Assembly: GCA_963699175.1 (NCBI GenBank)
Contig: OY969418.1
Location: 6,882,001-6,946,000 of the forward strand
DNA length: 64,000 nucleotides
Direction: 5' to 3'
From: JACPYM01 sp963699175
GTDB lineage: Bacteria > Acidobacteriota > Blastocatellia > RBC074
Positions 9,310 through 20,335 of this stretch are shown one piece after another (position 1 is the stretch's first letter; each line of letters opens with the position of its first letter). The notes beneath the pieces were generated by a model. That model worked only from the letters and a program-made list of their open reading frames with translations. It searched no databases and was not told the origin of the DNA. Both the position numbers and the translations under genes were made by a program.

Positions 9310-12048
9310 ATGGCAGAGCGCAGGCAAACAACGCGTTTTCGTTTCTGGCTCTGGCTGATTCACTTCGTTGGCCTGATTGTGCCGCGCCGTTTGCGCGCCG
9401 ATTGGCGGCAGGAGTGGGAGGCCGAGTTGCAACACCGCGAAACGCTGCTGGCCGAGTGGGACAAACTGAATTGGCAAAACAAACTGAACTTGCTCTGGCG
9501 CAGCACGAGTGCGTTCTGGGATGCGCTCTGGCTACAACCGCAAAGATGGGAGGACGAAATGTTTCAAGACTTGCGCTTCGGCGTGCGAATGTTACTCAAG
9601 CACAAAGGCTTCACCCTGGTTGCTGTGCTTTCGCTCGCCCTGGGTATTGGCGCGACGACGGCGCTCTTCAGCGTGATGGATGCGGTGATGCTGAAGACGC
9701 TGCCGGTCCGCGATCCTGAGCAACTGGTCGTGTTCCGCTGGCTGGGCAGCACGGGCTGGTACAAAGGTTTCATGGGATCGAACGATAAAGACGCCGCGAC
9801 TGGATTGGAGGCCACCTCTTCGATGTCCTCTGCGGCCTTCGAGCGATTCCGCGATCAGAATCAAACGATGACCTCGGTCTTCGCTTTTGCTTCGCTGGGC
9901 CTGTTGAATCTCAACGTTGACGGGCAGGCGGAGATGGCGAGCGGGCAGGTCGTTTCCGGAAATTACTTCGCGGGGCTTGGAGTGCCTGTCGGCTTGGGCC
10001 GCACGCTCACGAGCGAAGACGATAAAACGAGCGCTGCACCTGCCGCCGTCATCAACCAGCGCTACTGGCAGCGGCGCTTCGGCGGCGACCCGGCCGTGGT
10101 TGGGAAAGTCATCTACATCAGCGGCGCGGCGTTCACGATTGTCGGCGTGACGCCGCCGGGATTCTTCGGGACGTTGGAGGTAGGCGCGGCGCCCGACATC
10201 ACCGTTCCGCTGGGGACGCTGGCGCAGGTCTCGCGGCGCTACGCCGAGTTTCAAAGCTCGGCGAGCAACTGGTGGCTGCAAATTATGGGGCGGCTCAAAC
10301 CCGGCGTGCGCGCGGAGCAGGCGCAGGCCGAACTCACAGCGCTGGCGCAGCGACACGCGCTGGAACTGCCGAACGACGCTGGCGAAAAGCGCACTGCGCC
10401 ACAGATCAGCTTGGATTCGGGCAGTCAGGGGCTGACAAGACAGCGCCAGAGATTTTCCAGCCAGTTTGATGTTCTGGTGGCGCTGGCCGCGCTCGCGCTG
10501 CTGATCGCTTGCGTCAACCTGGCCAATCTGTCGCTGGCGCGCGCCGCCACGCGGCAGAGAGAAATGGCCGTGCGCTTATCGGTCGGCGCCAGTCGCCTGC
10601 GCCTCGTCCGGCAATTGCTGACCGAGAGCATGCTGCTCGCCGGCGTGGGCGCGGCGCTGGGGCTGCTCTTCGCTTACTGGGGCAAGGACGCGCTGCTGGC
10701 GCTGCTTGTGGGTAGTTCCAACGAGTTCGCTGTTGACCTCCGTCTGGATTGGCGCGCGCTCGGCTTCACCGCCGCAATCTCCGTGCTGACGGGTTTACTA
10801 TTTGGTTTGGCCCCGGCGCTGCGCGCGACCAGGATCGAGTTGGCGCCGATGCTCAAAGAGACTCCCGGCGCCGGAGCCGCGCCGCGCTTGAGTTTGGGCA
10901 AGGCGCTTCTCGTTGCGCAGGTAGCAATGTCGCTGGCGCTGCTCACCGGGGCGGGCTTGTTCGCGCAAACGCTGCGCAATCTCAACCGGATTGACGCAGG
11001 CTTCGCTCGGGAGAACCTGTTGATCTTCAGTGTGAATCCGCGAGATGAAGCGGCGCGCCGAGCGAGCCTCTATCAGCAGTTGACCGAACGCTTGGCCGCA
11101 CTGCCCGGCGTGCGCGCCGTCAGTTCCTCCCGCTATCCGTTACTGGCTTTCAGGTATACCGGCGAAGAAGTAAGCGTGCCGGGCTACACGCCGCGCCCGG
11201 ATGAAGATATGAATGTCCGAACTGCTGAAGTGGCGCCGAACTTCCTGGCCACGATGGGAATTCCGCTGCTGCTAGGCCGCGAGTTTACGCCGCAGGACAA
11301 TCAGCCAGCGCCCAACGTAGCGGTCGTCAGCCAGGCGCTCACTACGCGTTTCTTTCCCACTCAAAACCCGCTGGGCCAGCACATCAGCGTAGGCGGGATA
11401 GCGATGCAGATCATCGGCGTGGCGCGCGACACCAAATATGGCGGGATTCGCGAGGCCATCACGCCGGTCGTCTATCTGCCTTATCTGCAAAACCGACCCG
11501 CCCCTCCAGCGGAGATGAGCTTCGCCGTGCGCACCGTGGGCGATCCCCACGCCGCCATCGCCGCCATGCGACAGGCCCTGCAATCAATTGATCGAAACCT
11601 GCCGCTGTTTGGCGTTCGCACGCAGAGCGAGCTGATCGCGCGGAGCTTCGCGAGAGAGCGGCTCTTCGCCACGTTGTCGAGCTTCTTCGGATTGCTGGCG
11701 CTCGCGCTGGTCTGCATCGGCCTGTACGGCGTGATGTCTTATAACGTCGCGCGGCGCACGCACGAACTCGGCATCCGCATGGCGCTCGGCGCGACCGGCG
11801 GCGCGGTGTTGCGGATGGCGCTCGGCGAAGCGCTGTGGCTGGTTCTGACGGGTTTGGCGCTCGGACTCGTGGCCGCACTGACGGCGACGCGCTGGCTCGC
11901 GCATTTGTTATACGGGGTGACGCCGGCAGACCCGCTGACAATCGGGCTGGCGACGCTGTTGTTGTTGGCCGTGGCTATGTTGGCCGGCTACCTGCCGGCG
12001 CGCAGAGCCGCACGGGTTGACCCCCTGGTCGCGCTTCGTCACGACTGA
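9310..12048 (+). CDS. ADOP-type ABC permease, prefix type A (912 aa)
   Basis: It follows the previous stop by 5 bp with no evident ribosome-binding site; the internal Met84 is at base 9559. The prefix is nearly that of its neighbours. The first periplasmic domain carries an extra segment rich in Gly, Asp and Ser after LPVRDPEQLVVFRW (about residues 145-175), which accounts for the above-average length. The second FtsX domain (SSFFGLLALALVCIGLYGVMSY, then RRTHELGIRMALGA) and the ending GYLPARRAARVDPLVALRHD put it in a body subfamily with the permeases at 20336, 44950 and 58988, although those sit in other places in the array. Same-strand neighbours on both sides suggest one long mRNA. Confidence 0.93.
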   Translation: MAERRQTTRFRFWLWLIHFVGLIVPRRLRADWRQEWEAELQHRETLLAEWDKLNWQNKLNLLWRSTSAFWDALWLQPQRWEDEMFQDLRFGVRMLLKHKGFTLVAVLSLALGIGATTALFSVMDAVMLKTLPVRDPEQLVVFRWLGSTGWYKGFMGSNDKDAATGLEATSSMSSAAFERFRDQNQTMTSVFAFASLGLLNLNVDGQAEMASGQVVSGNYFAGLGVPVGLGRTLTSEDDKTSAAPAAVINQRYWQRRFGGDPAVVGKVIYISGAAFTIVGVTPPGFFGTLEVGAAPDITVPLGTLAQVSRRYAEFQSSASNWWLQIMGRLKPGVRAEQAQAELTALAQRHALELPNDAGEKRTAPQISLDSGSQGLTRQRQRFSSQFDVLVALAALALLIACVNLANLSLARAATRQREMAVRLSVGASRLRLVRQLLTESMLLAGVGAALGLLFAYWGKDALLALLVGSSNEFAVDLRLDWRALGFTAAISVLTGLLFGLAPALRATRIELAPMLKETPGAGAAPRLSLGKALLVAQVAMSLALLTGAGLFAQTLRNLNRIDAGFARENLLIFSVNPRDEAARRASLYQQLTERLAALPGVRAVSSSRYPLLAFRYTGEEVSVPGYTPRPDEDMNVRTAEVAPNFLATMGIPLLLGREFTPQDNQPAPNVAVVSQALTTRFFPTQNPLGQHISVGGIAMQIIGVARDTKYGGIREAITPVVYLPYLQNRPAPPAEMSFAVRTVGDPHAAIAAMRQALQSIDRNLPLFGVRTQSELIARSFARERLFATLSSFFGLLALALVCIGLYGVMSYNVARRTHELGIRMALGATGGAVLRMALGEALWLVLTGLALGLVAALTATRWLAHLLYGVTPADPLTIGLATLLLLAVAMLAGYLPARRAARVDPLVALRHD

Positions 12049-12054
12049 AAATCA

Positions 12055-14730
12055 ATGGCTACTGCGACGCAAACAACGCGCTTTCGTTTCTGGCTCTGGC
12101 TGATTCGCTTTGTCGGCCTGATCGTGCCGCGCCGCTTGCGCGCCGATTGGCGGCAGGAATGGGAGGCCGAGTTGCGCTACCGCGAAGCACTGTTGGCCGA
12201 GTGGGAGAGATTGAATTGGCAAAGCAAACTCGACCTGCTCTGGCGCAGCACGAGCGCCTTTTGGGATGCGCTTTGGCTACAACCGCAAAGATGGGAGGAC
12301 GAAATGTTTCAAGACTTGCGCTACGGCGCGCGAATGTTGCTGAAAAATCCTGGTTTCACTGTCGTTGCGGTGCTGACACTGGCGCTCGGGATTGGCGTGA
12401 ACACGGCGCTCTTCACCCTTTTCAATGCGGTTGCCTTACGGTCGCTGCCGGTCAAAGACCCGGAGCGTGTCGTGAAGGTGTACCGAAAAGAGTTGGGAAA
12501 ATCCTCGCGCGAGGTGAGCGGGTCGGCCAGTATGTTCTCTTATCCTGAATATACTGGCTTCTGTAACAACACGCAGGCCTTCTCCGGTCTGACCGCTTAT
12601 GCCGATGCGTCTCTGACCTTGGGTGGTGCTGAGGGGGAAGAGATTAAGGGGTTACTTGTCGCAGCGAACTATTTTTCAGTGCTGGGCACAGAGATGGCTG
12701 TGGGCCGCAGCTTTGCGCCAGAAGAAGGTCGGACACCGGGCGCATCACCGGTAGTCGTGTTGAGCCACCGCTTCTGGCAAAGGCGCTTTGGCGCTGATGC
12801 AAGTCTGATCGGGAAGACTGTTATTCTCAATCGTCAGCCCTTCACCGTGATTGGTGTCGCCGCCCGCGATTTCAACGGCGCCGAGCTATTTGCGCCCGAT
12901 GTGTGGGTGCCGCTCACTATGCAGGTGCAGGTCATGCCAGGCCGCGATTTTCTCCCTAAGCAGAATTTGAGCTGGCTGGAGGTCGCCGGTCGGCTGAAGC
13001 CGGGCGTCTCGCAGGCACAGGCGCAGGCGGAGATGACGCTGTTGGCCGGTCAACTTGACCTTGCTTATCCCGGTCGGAAGACGCAGATCATCGTAACACC
13101 CGGCAATTTCCTCAGTGATCCTAAGCTAAGAGACAGGGTGATGGGCGTTGCGGCACTGTTGCTGGCGGCGGTTGGCCTCGTGCTGCTGATCGCCTGTGCC
13201 AATGTTGCCAATCTGTCACTGGCCCGCGCTGCCACACGACAAAAAGAAATTGCCGTCCGCCTGGCGATGGGAGCCACCCGCCTGCGACTTGTACGTCAAT
13301 TGCTGACTGAAAGCGTATTGATTGCCATGCTGGGCGGCGCGCTGGGCTTGCTGTTGGCTTATTGGACAATCAACACGCTGCTCGCGGCAACCGCGCTCGA
13401 TCAAAGATTGTTCGCCCTCGACATCAGCCCCGATCTTCGTGTCTTCGGCTACAGCTTGCTGATCGCTGTATTAACCGGCTTAACGTTCGGGTTAGCGCCC
13501 GCGTTGCAGGCCACCAAACCCAATCTCGTGTCGGCACTCAAGGATGAAAGCGGCGCCTTTGGTCAGCGGCTCGCGCCGCGCGCGCGGCTGCGCGACCTCT
13601 TAATCGTGGCCCAGGTGACGGTCTGTCTGGTGCTGCTCATCACTGCTGGCCTGCTGGTCAGGGGGGTGCAGCGGGCACAGACGCTTGATCCGGGCTTCAG
13701 GACGGAGCAGGCGCTCGTTACCAAGCTGGACTTGCGTCAGCAAGGCTACGATCAGCCCAGGGCCGCAATCTTCCAGCAGCAGCTCATCGAACGGTTGGAA
13801 GCTATACCAGGTGTGAAATCCGTGGGTCTGGCTTCGCTTGCCCCACTTTCCGGCAACACTAGCTGGGAAGTCATTCCTGAGGGAAGCGCCCAACAAGTGG
13901 AGGTTCACTTCAATGCCGTTTCGCCGAAGTATTTTGAGACGCTGGGTGTCCCGCTGGTACAGGGCCGCACTTTTAGCGACCAGGAGGTGAAAGACCAGAT
14001 GCCGGTCGCGCTCATTAACGAAGCGCTGGCGGGAGCGTGCTGGCCGGGTGAACAACCGCTTGGGAAACGCTTCAAAACAGACCCCACGGCTGACTACTAT
14101 CAAGTCATCGGCGTAGTCAAAGGTGTTCGCAGTATTCGCCTGGCGCAGGTAGATGGTCCCTACTTCTATGAGCCGATCAAGCCCACCCACCAACTGAGCC
14201 TGAAACTTCTGGTGCGCACCGAAAACAACCCGCACGCGCTCATCAATCCGCTGCGCGAAGCGGTGCGGGAAATTGATCCGCACGTTCTGGTTTCCACTAC
14301 GACGCTCACAGAAGTTTTGGCAGATCAGGTTTTCGCATCACGCGCGGGTGCTCTGTTTGCCGGGACAGTGGGGCTGTTGGCCTTATTGCTGGCCTCGGTC
14401 GGACTGTATGGCGTGATGTCATACGCCGTGAACCAGCGGACGCATGAGATCGGTATTCGGATGGCGCTCGGCGCGCAAACAGGGCATGTCCTCCGCCTCA
14501 TGATCCGGCAAGGAATGCGTCTGGTAGCGGTCGGCGTTGTGCTGGGACTGGCTGGCGCAGCAGCGGTCTCACGGGTCGTCACCAAGCTGCTGTTTGGGAT
14601 AAGCCCAGTGGACCCGATAGCCTTTGTTAGTGTGTCTTTGTTTCTGGCGGGCGTGGCGTTACTAGCCTGCTGGCTGCCGGCACGACGGGCGACAAAAGTA
14701 GACCCATTGGTTGCGCTTCGTCACGAATAA
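12055..14730 (+). CDS. ADOP-type ABC permease, prefix type A (891 aa)
   Basis: Standard layout with internal Met84 at base 12304. TM1 has GIGVNTALFTLFNAVAL, a Val-Asn variant shared with the two following copies. The first periplasmic domain shows SYPEYTGFCNNTQAFSGL, YFSVLGTEMAVGRSF and FWQRRFGADA. The first FtsX core is LLIACANVANLSLARAATR. In the second periplasmic domain the usual R-Y/F-F/W-P stretch reads ALAGACWPGEQPLGKR, with an unusual Ala-Cys. The C-terminus is CWLPARRATKVDPLVALRHE. The gap to the previous stop is 6 bp and there is no visible ribosome-binding site at the annotated ATG. Confidence 0.93.
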   Translation: MATATQTTRFRFWLWLIRFVGLIVPRRLRADWRQEWEAELRYREALLAEWERLNWQSKLDLLWRSTSAFWDALWLQPQRWEDEMFQDLRYGARMLLKNPGFTVVAVLTLALGIGVNTALFTLFNAVALRSLPVKDPERVVKVYRKELGKSSREVSGSASMFSYPEYTGFCNNTQAFSGLTAYADASLTLGGAEGEEIKGLLVAANYFSVLGTEMAVGRSFAPEEGRTPGASPVVVLSHRFWQRRFGADASLIGKTVILNRQPFTVIGVAARDFNGAELFAPDVWVPLTMQVQVMPGRDFLPKQNLSWLEVAGRLKPGVSQAQAQAEMTLLAGQLDLAYPGRKTQIIVTPGNFLSDPKLRDRVMGVAALLLAAVGLVLLIACANVANLSLARAATRQKEIAVRLAMGATRLRLVRQLLTESVLIAMLGGALGLLLAYWTINTLLAATALDQRLFALDISPDLRVFGYSLLIAVLTGLTFGLAPALQATKPNLVSALKDESGAFGQRLAPRARLRDLLIVAQVTVCLVLLITAGLLVRGVQRAQTLDPGFRTEQALVTKLDLRQQGYDQPRAAIFQQQLIERLEAIPGVKSVGLASLAPLSGNTSWEVIPEGSAQQVEVHFNAVSPKYFETLGVPLVQGRTFSDQEVKDQMPVALINEALAGACWPGEQPLGKRFKTDPTADYYQVIGVVKGVRSIRLAQVDGPYFYEPIKPTHQLSLKLLVRTENNPHALINPLREAVREIDPHVLVSTTTLTEVLADQVFASRAGALFAGTVGLLALLLASVGLYGVMSYAVNQRTHEIGIRMALGAQTGHVLRLMIRQGMRLVAVGVVLGLAGAAAVSRVVTKLLFGISPVDPIAFVSVSLFLAGVALLACWLPARRATKVDPLVALRHE

Positions 14731-14735
14731 ACCCA

Positions 14736-17530
14736 ATGGCTAACTCGACGCAAACAACGCGCTTTCGTTTTTGGCTCTGGCTGATTCGCTTTGTCGGCCT
14801 GATCGTGCCGCGCCGTTTGCGCGCCGATTGGCGGCAGGAGTGGGAAGCGGAGTTGCGCTACCGCGAAGCATTGTTGATTGAGTGGGACAGGCTCGGTTGG
14901 CGTAACAAACTGGACTTGCTCTGGCGCAGCACGAGCGCCTTCTGGGATGCGCTCGGGTTACAACCAAAACGATGGGAGGACGAAATGATTCAGGACTTAC
15001 GTTTCGGCATCAAGATGCTGTGCAAAAACCCAGGCTTCAGCGTCGTCGTGTTACTTACGCTGGCCTTTGGCATCGGCGTGAATACGGCGTTGTTTACGGT
15101 CTTCAACGCGTTCGTGTTGAAACCGTTGCCGCTGAAAGACGCCGACTCCTTTGTGATCGTGCTTGGCGTAGCGCAACCCGGCCAACGCGCGCGGCGCTTT
15201 TCGTTTCCCGATTATCAGGATTACGCGGCGCGCAATCAGAGCTTCAGCGGATTGACGTTGATGAGCGAAGTCAGCGCGACGCTGGGCATCGAACACAAGC
15301 AATCAAGCGAAGGGGCGCGCGACGGACAAGCGCAACGCGAAGAGTTCGGCGTCGTGAATTGCCAGTTAGTCGCGGCGAATTACTTTTCGGTACTCGGCGC
15401 GGAGATGGTCTTGGGGCGCGGCTTTTTGCCGGAAGAAGAGAGCACGCCGAATACGCATCCCGTCGCAGTGTTGAGCCATTACTTTTGGGAGCGCAGCTTG
15501 AACCGCGACCCGCAAGTGATCGGACGCACCATACGATTGGCCGGACAGCTCTTCACCATCGTAGGTGTAACGAATCAGGAGTTCATCGGCACGGAGTTTA
15601 TTCGTCCGGTGTGCTGGTTGCCGTTGATGATGCGCGAAGCGTTTTCGCCCACTGAAGCCGGAGCGAACTGGACGACCGACCGCACACTCACCCGCTTCAA
15701 CATGTTCGGGCGTTTGAAACCCGGCGTGGCCGTCGCACAAGCACAAGCCGAACTCAGCCACCTGACCGCGCAACTCGCGAAAGAGCATCCAAACAAACGC
15801 GCTGACGATGCGCGCAACGCCGCCGTGCAACTGACCCGCGCTCCGAGTTTCACTGCGAACGATAATGTCGATGACACCGGAGAACTCATGCTCGTCCTTC
15901 CTTTGTCGGTTGCGCTGGTGTTGCTCATCGCCTGCGCCAACGTAGCCAATCTGATGCTCGCACGCGCGGCCAATCGGCAAAAGGAAATCGCTACGCGACT
16001 GGCGTTGGGCGCTACGCGCTGGCGCATCGTCCGCCAGTTGCTGACCGAGAGTGTGTTGATCGGATTGGCGGGCGGCATGTTGGGCTTGCTCCTGGCGTGG
16101 TGGGCGCTGAGCGTGTTGTATCCGTTGTTGCTCGCGAGCTTGCCGCTTCCGGCTACGTTTCGGGCTTCGTTGGCGTTGAATCTCAGCCCCGACTATCGCG
16201 TCTTCGGCTTCGCGCTGTTGATGGCCTTGCTGGCGGGCGTAACGGCGGGACTCGCACCGGCGTGGCAGGCTTCGCGCCCTGATTTGACTTCGGCGCTCAA
16301 AGGCGAAGGCTCCGTCTTCGGCGAACACCTGAGCCAGTCGCGTTTGCGCAATGCGTTGATCGTTACTCAGCTCGCTTTCTCGCTTGTCCTGCTGGTGAGC
16401 GCCGGCTTGCTCGTGCGCAGTTTGCAAAAACTGCAAACGGTTGACACGGGCTATGAGACTGCGCGCCTGTTCACCATCGAAGCCGATCTCGGCCTCCCGC
16501 GCGCCGCGCAAACCGAAGCCTTGCGCCAACAGCTTGAGACGCGGTTGCGCGCGCTGCCTGATGTTCAATCCGTCAGTCGCACTTCGCATGCGCCGCTGGA
16601 AGGACGAGCCACTCGCACTTTCGTCACCTTACCCGGACACAGCGACGCGCAGAATATGCCGATGGCGCAGTTCACTCGCGTTTCTTCCTCGCATCTGCCG
16701 ACGCTTGGCGTGCCGTTGCTGCACGGGCGCAACTTCACCGAACAGGAAGCCGCCTCCGGCGCGCGCGTCGCCGTCATCAACGCCGCGACCGTGCGAAAAT
16801 ACTGGCCGGAATTCAACGATCTCAGCCAGGCAATTGGTCAATCACTGAGCATTCGAATCAATTTCGACGAAGCGCCAAATCCCGCGGCTTTTCCGGTCTA
16901 TCAAGTCATCGGCGTGACGCGCGACCTGCGCACCGGCCTGGTCTTTTCCCCGACGGCCCGTTCATTCACCTGCCGTTTCAACCGGGCAAGTCAGGCGGCG
17001 AATACCTGCTCGTGCGCACGCGCGCTGAGGCGAGCCGCGTGATAGCGATGACGTACACCGAAACCGCTGCGCTGAATCCGAACGCTACGCTGGCGATGCG
17101 AGCGACAGCGGAAAATGTGGCCTTGCAAAACATGCCGTTTCGCCTTGCGGCGAAGCTCGCGCTCACGCTGGGGCTGATTGCACTCGCGCTCGCGGCGATT
17201 GGACTTTACGGCGTGATGTCTTTCGTCGTCACGCAACGCACGCGCGAGATCGGCGTCCGCGTAGCTCTCGGCGCACAACCGCACGGCATTCTGGCCTTGT
17301 TTATCAAGCAAGGCCTACGGCTGATCGCAATTGGCATCTTCATCGGCCTGCTCGGCGGCGCAGCTATCGCGCGCCTGCTCGCCTTCATGCTGGTTGATTT
17401 GAGTCCGTTCGATCCGCTGACCTTCAGCGGCGTCTCGTTGTGTTTGATTGTGGTGGCGTTGCTGGCGACGTGGCTGCCCGCGCGCCGTGCGGCTCGCGTT
17501 GATCCGATGATTGCATTGCGTCACGACTAA
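14736..17530 (+). pseudogene. ADOP-type ABC permease, prefix type A, interrupted by a -1 frameshift
   Basis: The reading frame from 14736 runs normally through prefix, TM1, periplasmic domain 1, first FtsX, TM5 and most of periplasmic domain 2. It then changes frame in the run TTTTCCCC around 16944-16951 and would stop at 17042. From about 16952 the frame one base back continues the family sequence (FIHLPFQPGKSGGEYLLVRT, then the complete second FtsX domain) to 17530. The total length of 2795 nt is one base short of a whole number of codons; restoring it gives about 931 aa, like the 925-aa neighbour at 17546, its closest relative. Either a one-base deletion inactivated the gene or the run was misread. 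Met84 (base 14985) opens MIQDLRFG here instead of MFQDLRFG. Confidence 0.85.
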
Positions 17531-17545
17531 CCGGTAAAACGAACG

Positions 17546-20323
17546 ATGAAACCGCATCTGCGACTGATTCAATTCATTGGCTTGATCGTCCCGCAACGCT
17601 TGCGCGCTGATTGGCGGCAGGAGTGGGAGGCTGAGTTGCAGTATCGCGAGGCATTGCTGGCCGAGTGGGAGAGATTGAATTGGCGCAACAAACTTGACTT
17701 GCTCTGGCGCAGCACGAGCGCGTTTTGGGATGCGCTCTGGCTACAACCGCAAAGATGGGAGGACGAAATGTTTCAAGACTTGCGCTACGGCGCGCGAATG
17801 TTGCTAAAAAATCCGGGCTTCACCGCTGTCGTCATCCTGACGATAGCGCTGGGCATTGGCGTGAACACGGCGCTGTTTACGGTTTTCAATGCTTTCGCGC
17901 TGAAGCCAGTGCCGTTAAAAGACGTGGATAGCATTGTGGAAATCAAAGGTGTGCCGCAGCCGGGCCAGTGGGCGCGTAAGTTTTCTTATCCGGAGTATCG
18001 GGATTATGCGGCGCGCACGCAGACGCTCGTCGGGTTGGCGCTGATTAGCGGACAGGAAGCGACGCTGAGCATCGAACATACTGGGCACGCGCAGCCAGAC
18101 GCCGCGCAGTCAGAGCGCGAAGAGTTCGGTTATGTGAGCTGCCAATTGGTGTCCGCCAATTACTTTTCCCTGTTTGGTGCGAGCATAGCCCTAGGGCGCG
18201 GTTTCTTGCCTGAAGAAGAGCGCACGCCCGGCACGCATCCGGTTGCCGTGTTGAGCCATTACTTTTGGGAGCAGGCATTCAAGAGCGATCCGCAGGTCAT
18301 CGGACGAACCATCCGGCTCGCTGGACAGCCATTTGTCATCGTTGGTGTGACGGCCAAAGAATTCATTGGCACCGCGCCGAACCGGCCTGCGTTCTGGTTG
18401 CCATTGATGATGCGCAGCGCTCTGTCTCAAGAAACGCAGTCAGCGGCACCAAGTTGGCAGACAGATCGCAGCGTCCTTTCTTTTGGCATGTGGGGGCGCC
18501 TGAAACCGGGCGTCACAAGCGCACAGGCGCAGGCGGAAATGCACTCCTTGACAGCGCAACTGGCGCGTGAATATCCCGGCGAACATAGTAAAGCTACAGT
18601 GCGATTGAAACTCGCGCCCGCCTTTGAATCATTTGATGAAGATGGGCCGCTCCTTTTGATGCCGCCGCTTTCGGTCGTGCTGGTATTGTTGATTGCCTGT
18701 GCCAACGTCGCGAACCTTTTGCTCGCGCGGGCGGCCAAACGGCAAAAGGAGATTGGCACCAGGCTGGCATTGGGGGCGACGCGTCGGCGGATCATTCGCC
18801 AATTGCTGACGGAAAGCATGTTAATCGCGTTGGTGGGTGGCGGGCTTGGTTTGTTGCTGTCGTGGTGGTCGCTCAAGGCCTTGTACCCGTTGGTGCTCTC
18901 GCAATTCGACTTGCCCAGCACGTATCTGGCTTCGATCGCGCTTGATCTGCAACCCGATTTTCGGGTCTTTGGTTATACACTGTTGCTGGTATTGCTCGCG
19001 GGCATTGCGGCGGGACTGGCGCCGGCTTGGCAGGCTTCGCGCCCAAACCTGACACTGGCGCTGAAAGGAGAAGGTTCTGTTTTCGGTGAACAGTTCAGCC
19101 AGTCGCGGTTGCGCAATGCCTTGATTGTCGTGCAACTGGCCTTCTCGCTGGTGTTGCTGGTCAGCTCCGGCTTGCTGGTCCACAGCCTGCAAAAGCTGCA
19201 AATGGTTGACCTGGGCTTTGAAACCGCGCGCCTGTTTGCCGTCGAGGTTAATCTGGGAACAGCCCGGGCACGCCAGACCGAAGACTTGCGCCAGCAACTG
19301 GTAGAACGCCTGCGCGCGTTGCCGGACGTGCAAGCGGTCAGCCGTGCTTCGCGCGCGCCATTGTCCGAGTCAGCACCCACAACTGCGGTGGCGCTCGCCG
19401 GGCAGACGGATCGAGCACGAATGTTGGATGCCAGTTACGATTTTGTCTCGTCCGGCTATCTGGAAACGCTTGGCGTTTCATTGTTGCAGGGCCGGAACTT
19501 TACCGAACAGGAAGCGAATGCCGGCGCGCGCGTCGTCGTGCTGAGCGCGGCGGCAGTACGCAAACTCTGGCCGCAATTCAATGACCTCGGTCAGGCGTTG
19601 GGACAATCACTTGGCATTGCGGCAGGCGAGCCCAAGCCCGTCGCGTCGCCCACAGCAGCGGAAGCCACTGCGCCAGCACCTTTGCCGGTTTATCAAGTAA
19701 TCGGCGTCGCGCGCGATGCCATTACGGGGTCGGTCTTAGAACGCAACGATCCGCTTATTTACCTGCCGCTCAGCCCCGGCAACCCTCCTGGCGAACATCT
19801 GCTGGTACGCACGCGGACGGACGCGCAGCGCGTGATGGGAATGATGCGCGCAGAAATCGCTGCGCTGAACCCCAACGCCAAGTTGGCGATGAAAACCACA
19901 GCGGAATGGCGGGATTTGCAGTTGACGCCGTTTCGTATTGTCACCAACGTCGCACTGGCCTTGGGGCTGATGGCGCTCTTGCTGGCCTCCATTGGGTTGT
20001 ACGGCGTGATGTCCTTCGTCGTGGCGCAACGCACGCGCGAAATCGGCATCCGCGTCGCGTTGGGCGCGGAGCCCCGCAGCATTCTGGCGCTGTTTCTTAA
20101 ACAAGGCCTGCGCCTGATCAGCCTCGGCATCCTGCTCGGCTTGCTGGGTGGCGCTGCCATTGCTCGCTTGCTGGCGCTGGCGCTGGTTGACTTGAGCCCG
20201 TTCGATCCATGGACCTTCAGCGGGGTTTCGCTCTGCCTGGCCGTGGTGGCGCTGCTGGCCACTTATCTGCCCGCGCGCCGCGCGATGCAGGTTGATCCGA
20301 TGGTGGCGTTGCGGCACGAGTAG
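17546..20323 (+). CDS. ADOP-type ABC permease, prefix type A (925 aa)
   Basis: The longest intact copy and the sister of the frameshifted gene just upstream. Both have VFNAFXLKPXPLKD after TM1, an extra segment around SIEHTGHAQPDAAQSEREEF (about residues 180-200), the linker GEGSVFGEXXSQSRLRNALIV before TM5, and AGLAPAWQASRPXLT. A Pro/Ala-rich insertion, GEPKPVASPTAAEATAPAPL, lies in periplasmic domain 2. The prefix is nine residues shorter than in neighbours (internal Met75 at base 17768) and starts MKPHLRLIQFIGLIVPQRLRA. It ends ARRAMQVDPMVALRHE. The pair looks like a local tandem duplication. Confidence 0.92.
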   Translation: MKPHLRLIQFIGLIVPQRLRADWRQEWEAELQYREALLAEWERLNWRNKLDLLWRSTSAFWDALWLQPQRWEDEMFQDLRYGARMLLKNPGFTAVVILTIALGIGVNTALFTVFNAFALKPVPLKDVDSIVEIKGVPQPGQWARKFSYPEYRDYAARTQTLVGLALISGQEATLSIEHTGHAQPDAAQSEREEFGYVSCQLVSANYFSLFGASIALGRGFLPEEERTPGTHPVAVLSHYFWEQAFKSDPQVIGRTIRLAGQPFVIVGVTAKEFIGTAPNRPAFWLPLMMRSALSQETQSAAPSWQTDRSVLSFGMWGRLKPGVTSAQAQAEMHSLTAQLAREYPGEHSKATVRLKLAPAFESFDEDGPLLLMPPLSVVLVLLIACANVANLLLARAAKRQKEIGTRLALGATRRRIIRQLLTESMLIALVGGGLGLLLSWWSLKALYPLVLSQFDLPSTYLASIALDLQPDFRVFGYTLLLVLLAGIAAGLAPAWQASRPNLTLALKGEGSVFGEQFSQSRLRNALIVVQLAFSLVLLVSSGLLVHSLQKLQMVDLGFETARLFAVEVNLGTARARQTEDLRQQLVERLRALPDVQAVSRASRAPLSESAPTTAVALAGQTDRARMLDASYDFVSSGYLETLGVSLLQGRNFTEQEANAGARVVVLSAAAVRKLWPQFNDLGQALGQSLGIAAGEPKPVASPTAAEATAPAPLPVYQVIGVARDAITGSVLERNDPLIYLPLSPGNPPGEHLLVRTRTDAQRVMGMMRAEIAALNPNAKLAMKTTAEWRDLQLTPFRIVTNVALALGLMALLLASIGLYGVMSFVVAQRTREIGIRVALGAEPRSILALFLKQGLRLISLGILLGLLGGAAIARLLALALVDLSPFDPWTFSGVSLCLAVVALLATYLPARRAMQVDPMVALRHE

Positions 20324-20335
20324 TGGAAGGGCGGA

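Noticed and set aside
15366..16589. Long open frame on the minus strand (407 codons), with others such as 1055-1948
   Set aside because: They lie fully opposite well-supported permease genes, have Gln/Arg/Ala-rich low-complexity translations and no family motifs; they are antisense shadows of GC-rich coding DNA.
17012..17530. Separate 172-aa gene for a single FtsX domain
   Set aside because: Its sequence continues the permease begun at 14736 after a one-base frame change, and family similarity extends upstream of 17012 in the same frame; there is no ribosome-binding site.
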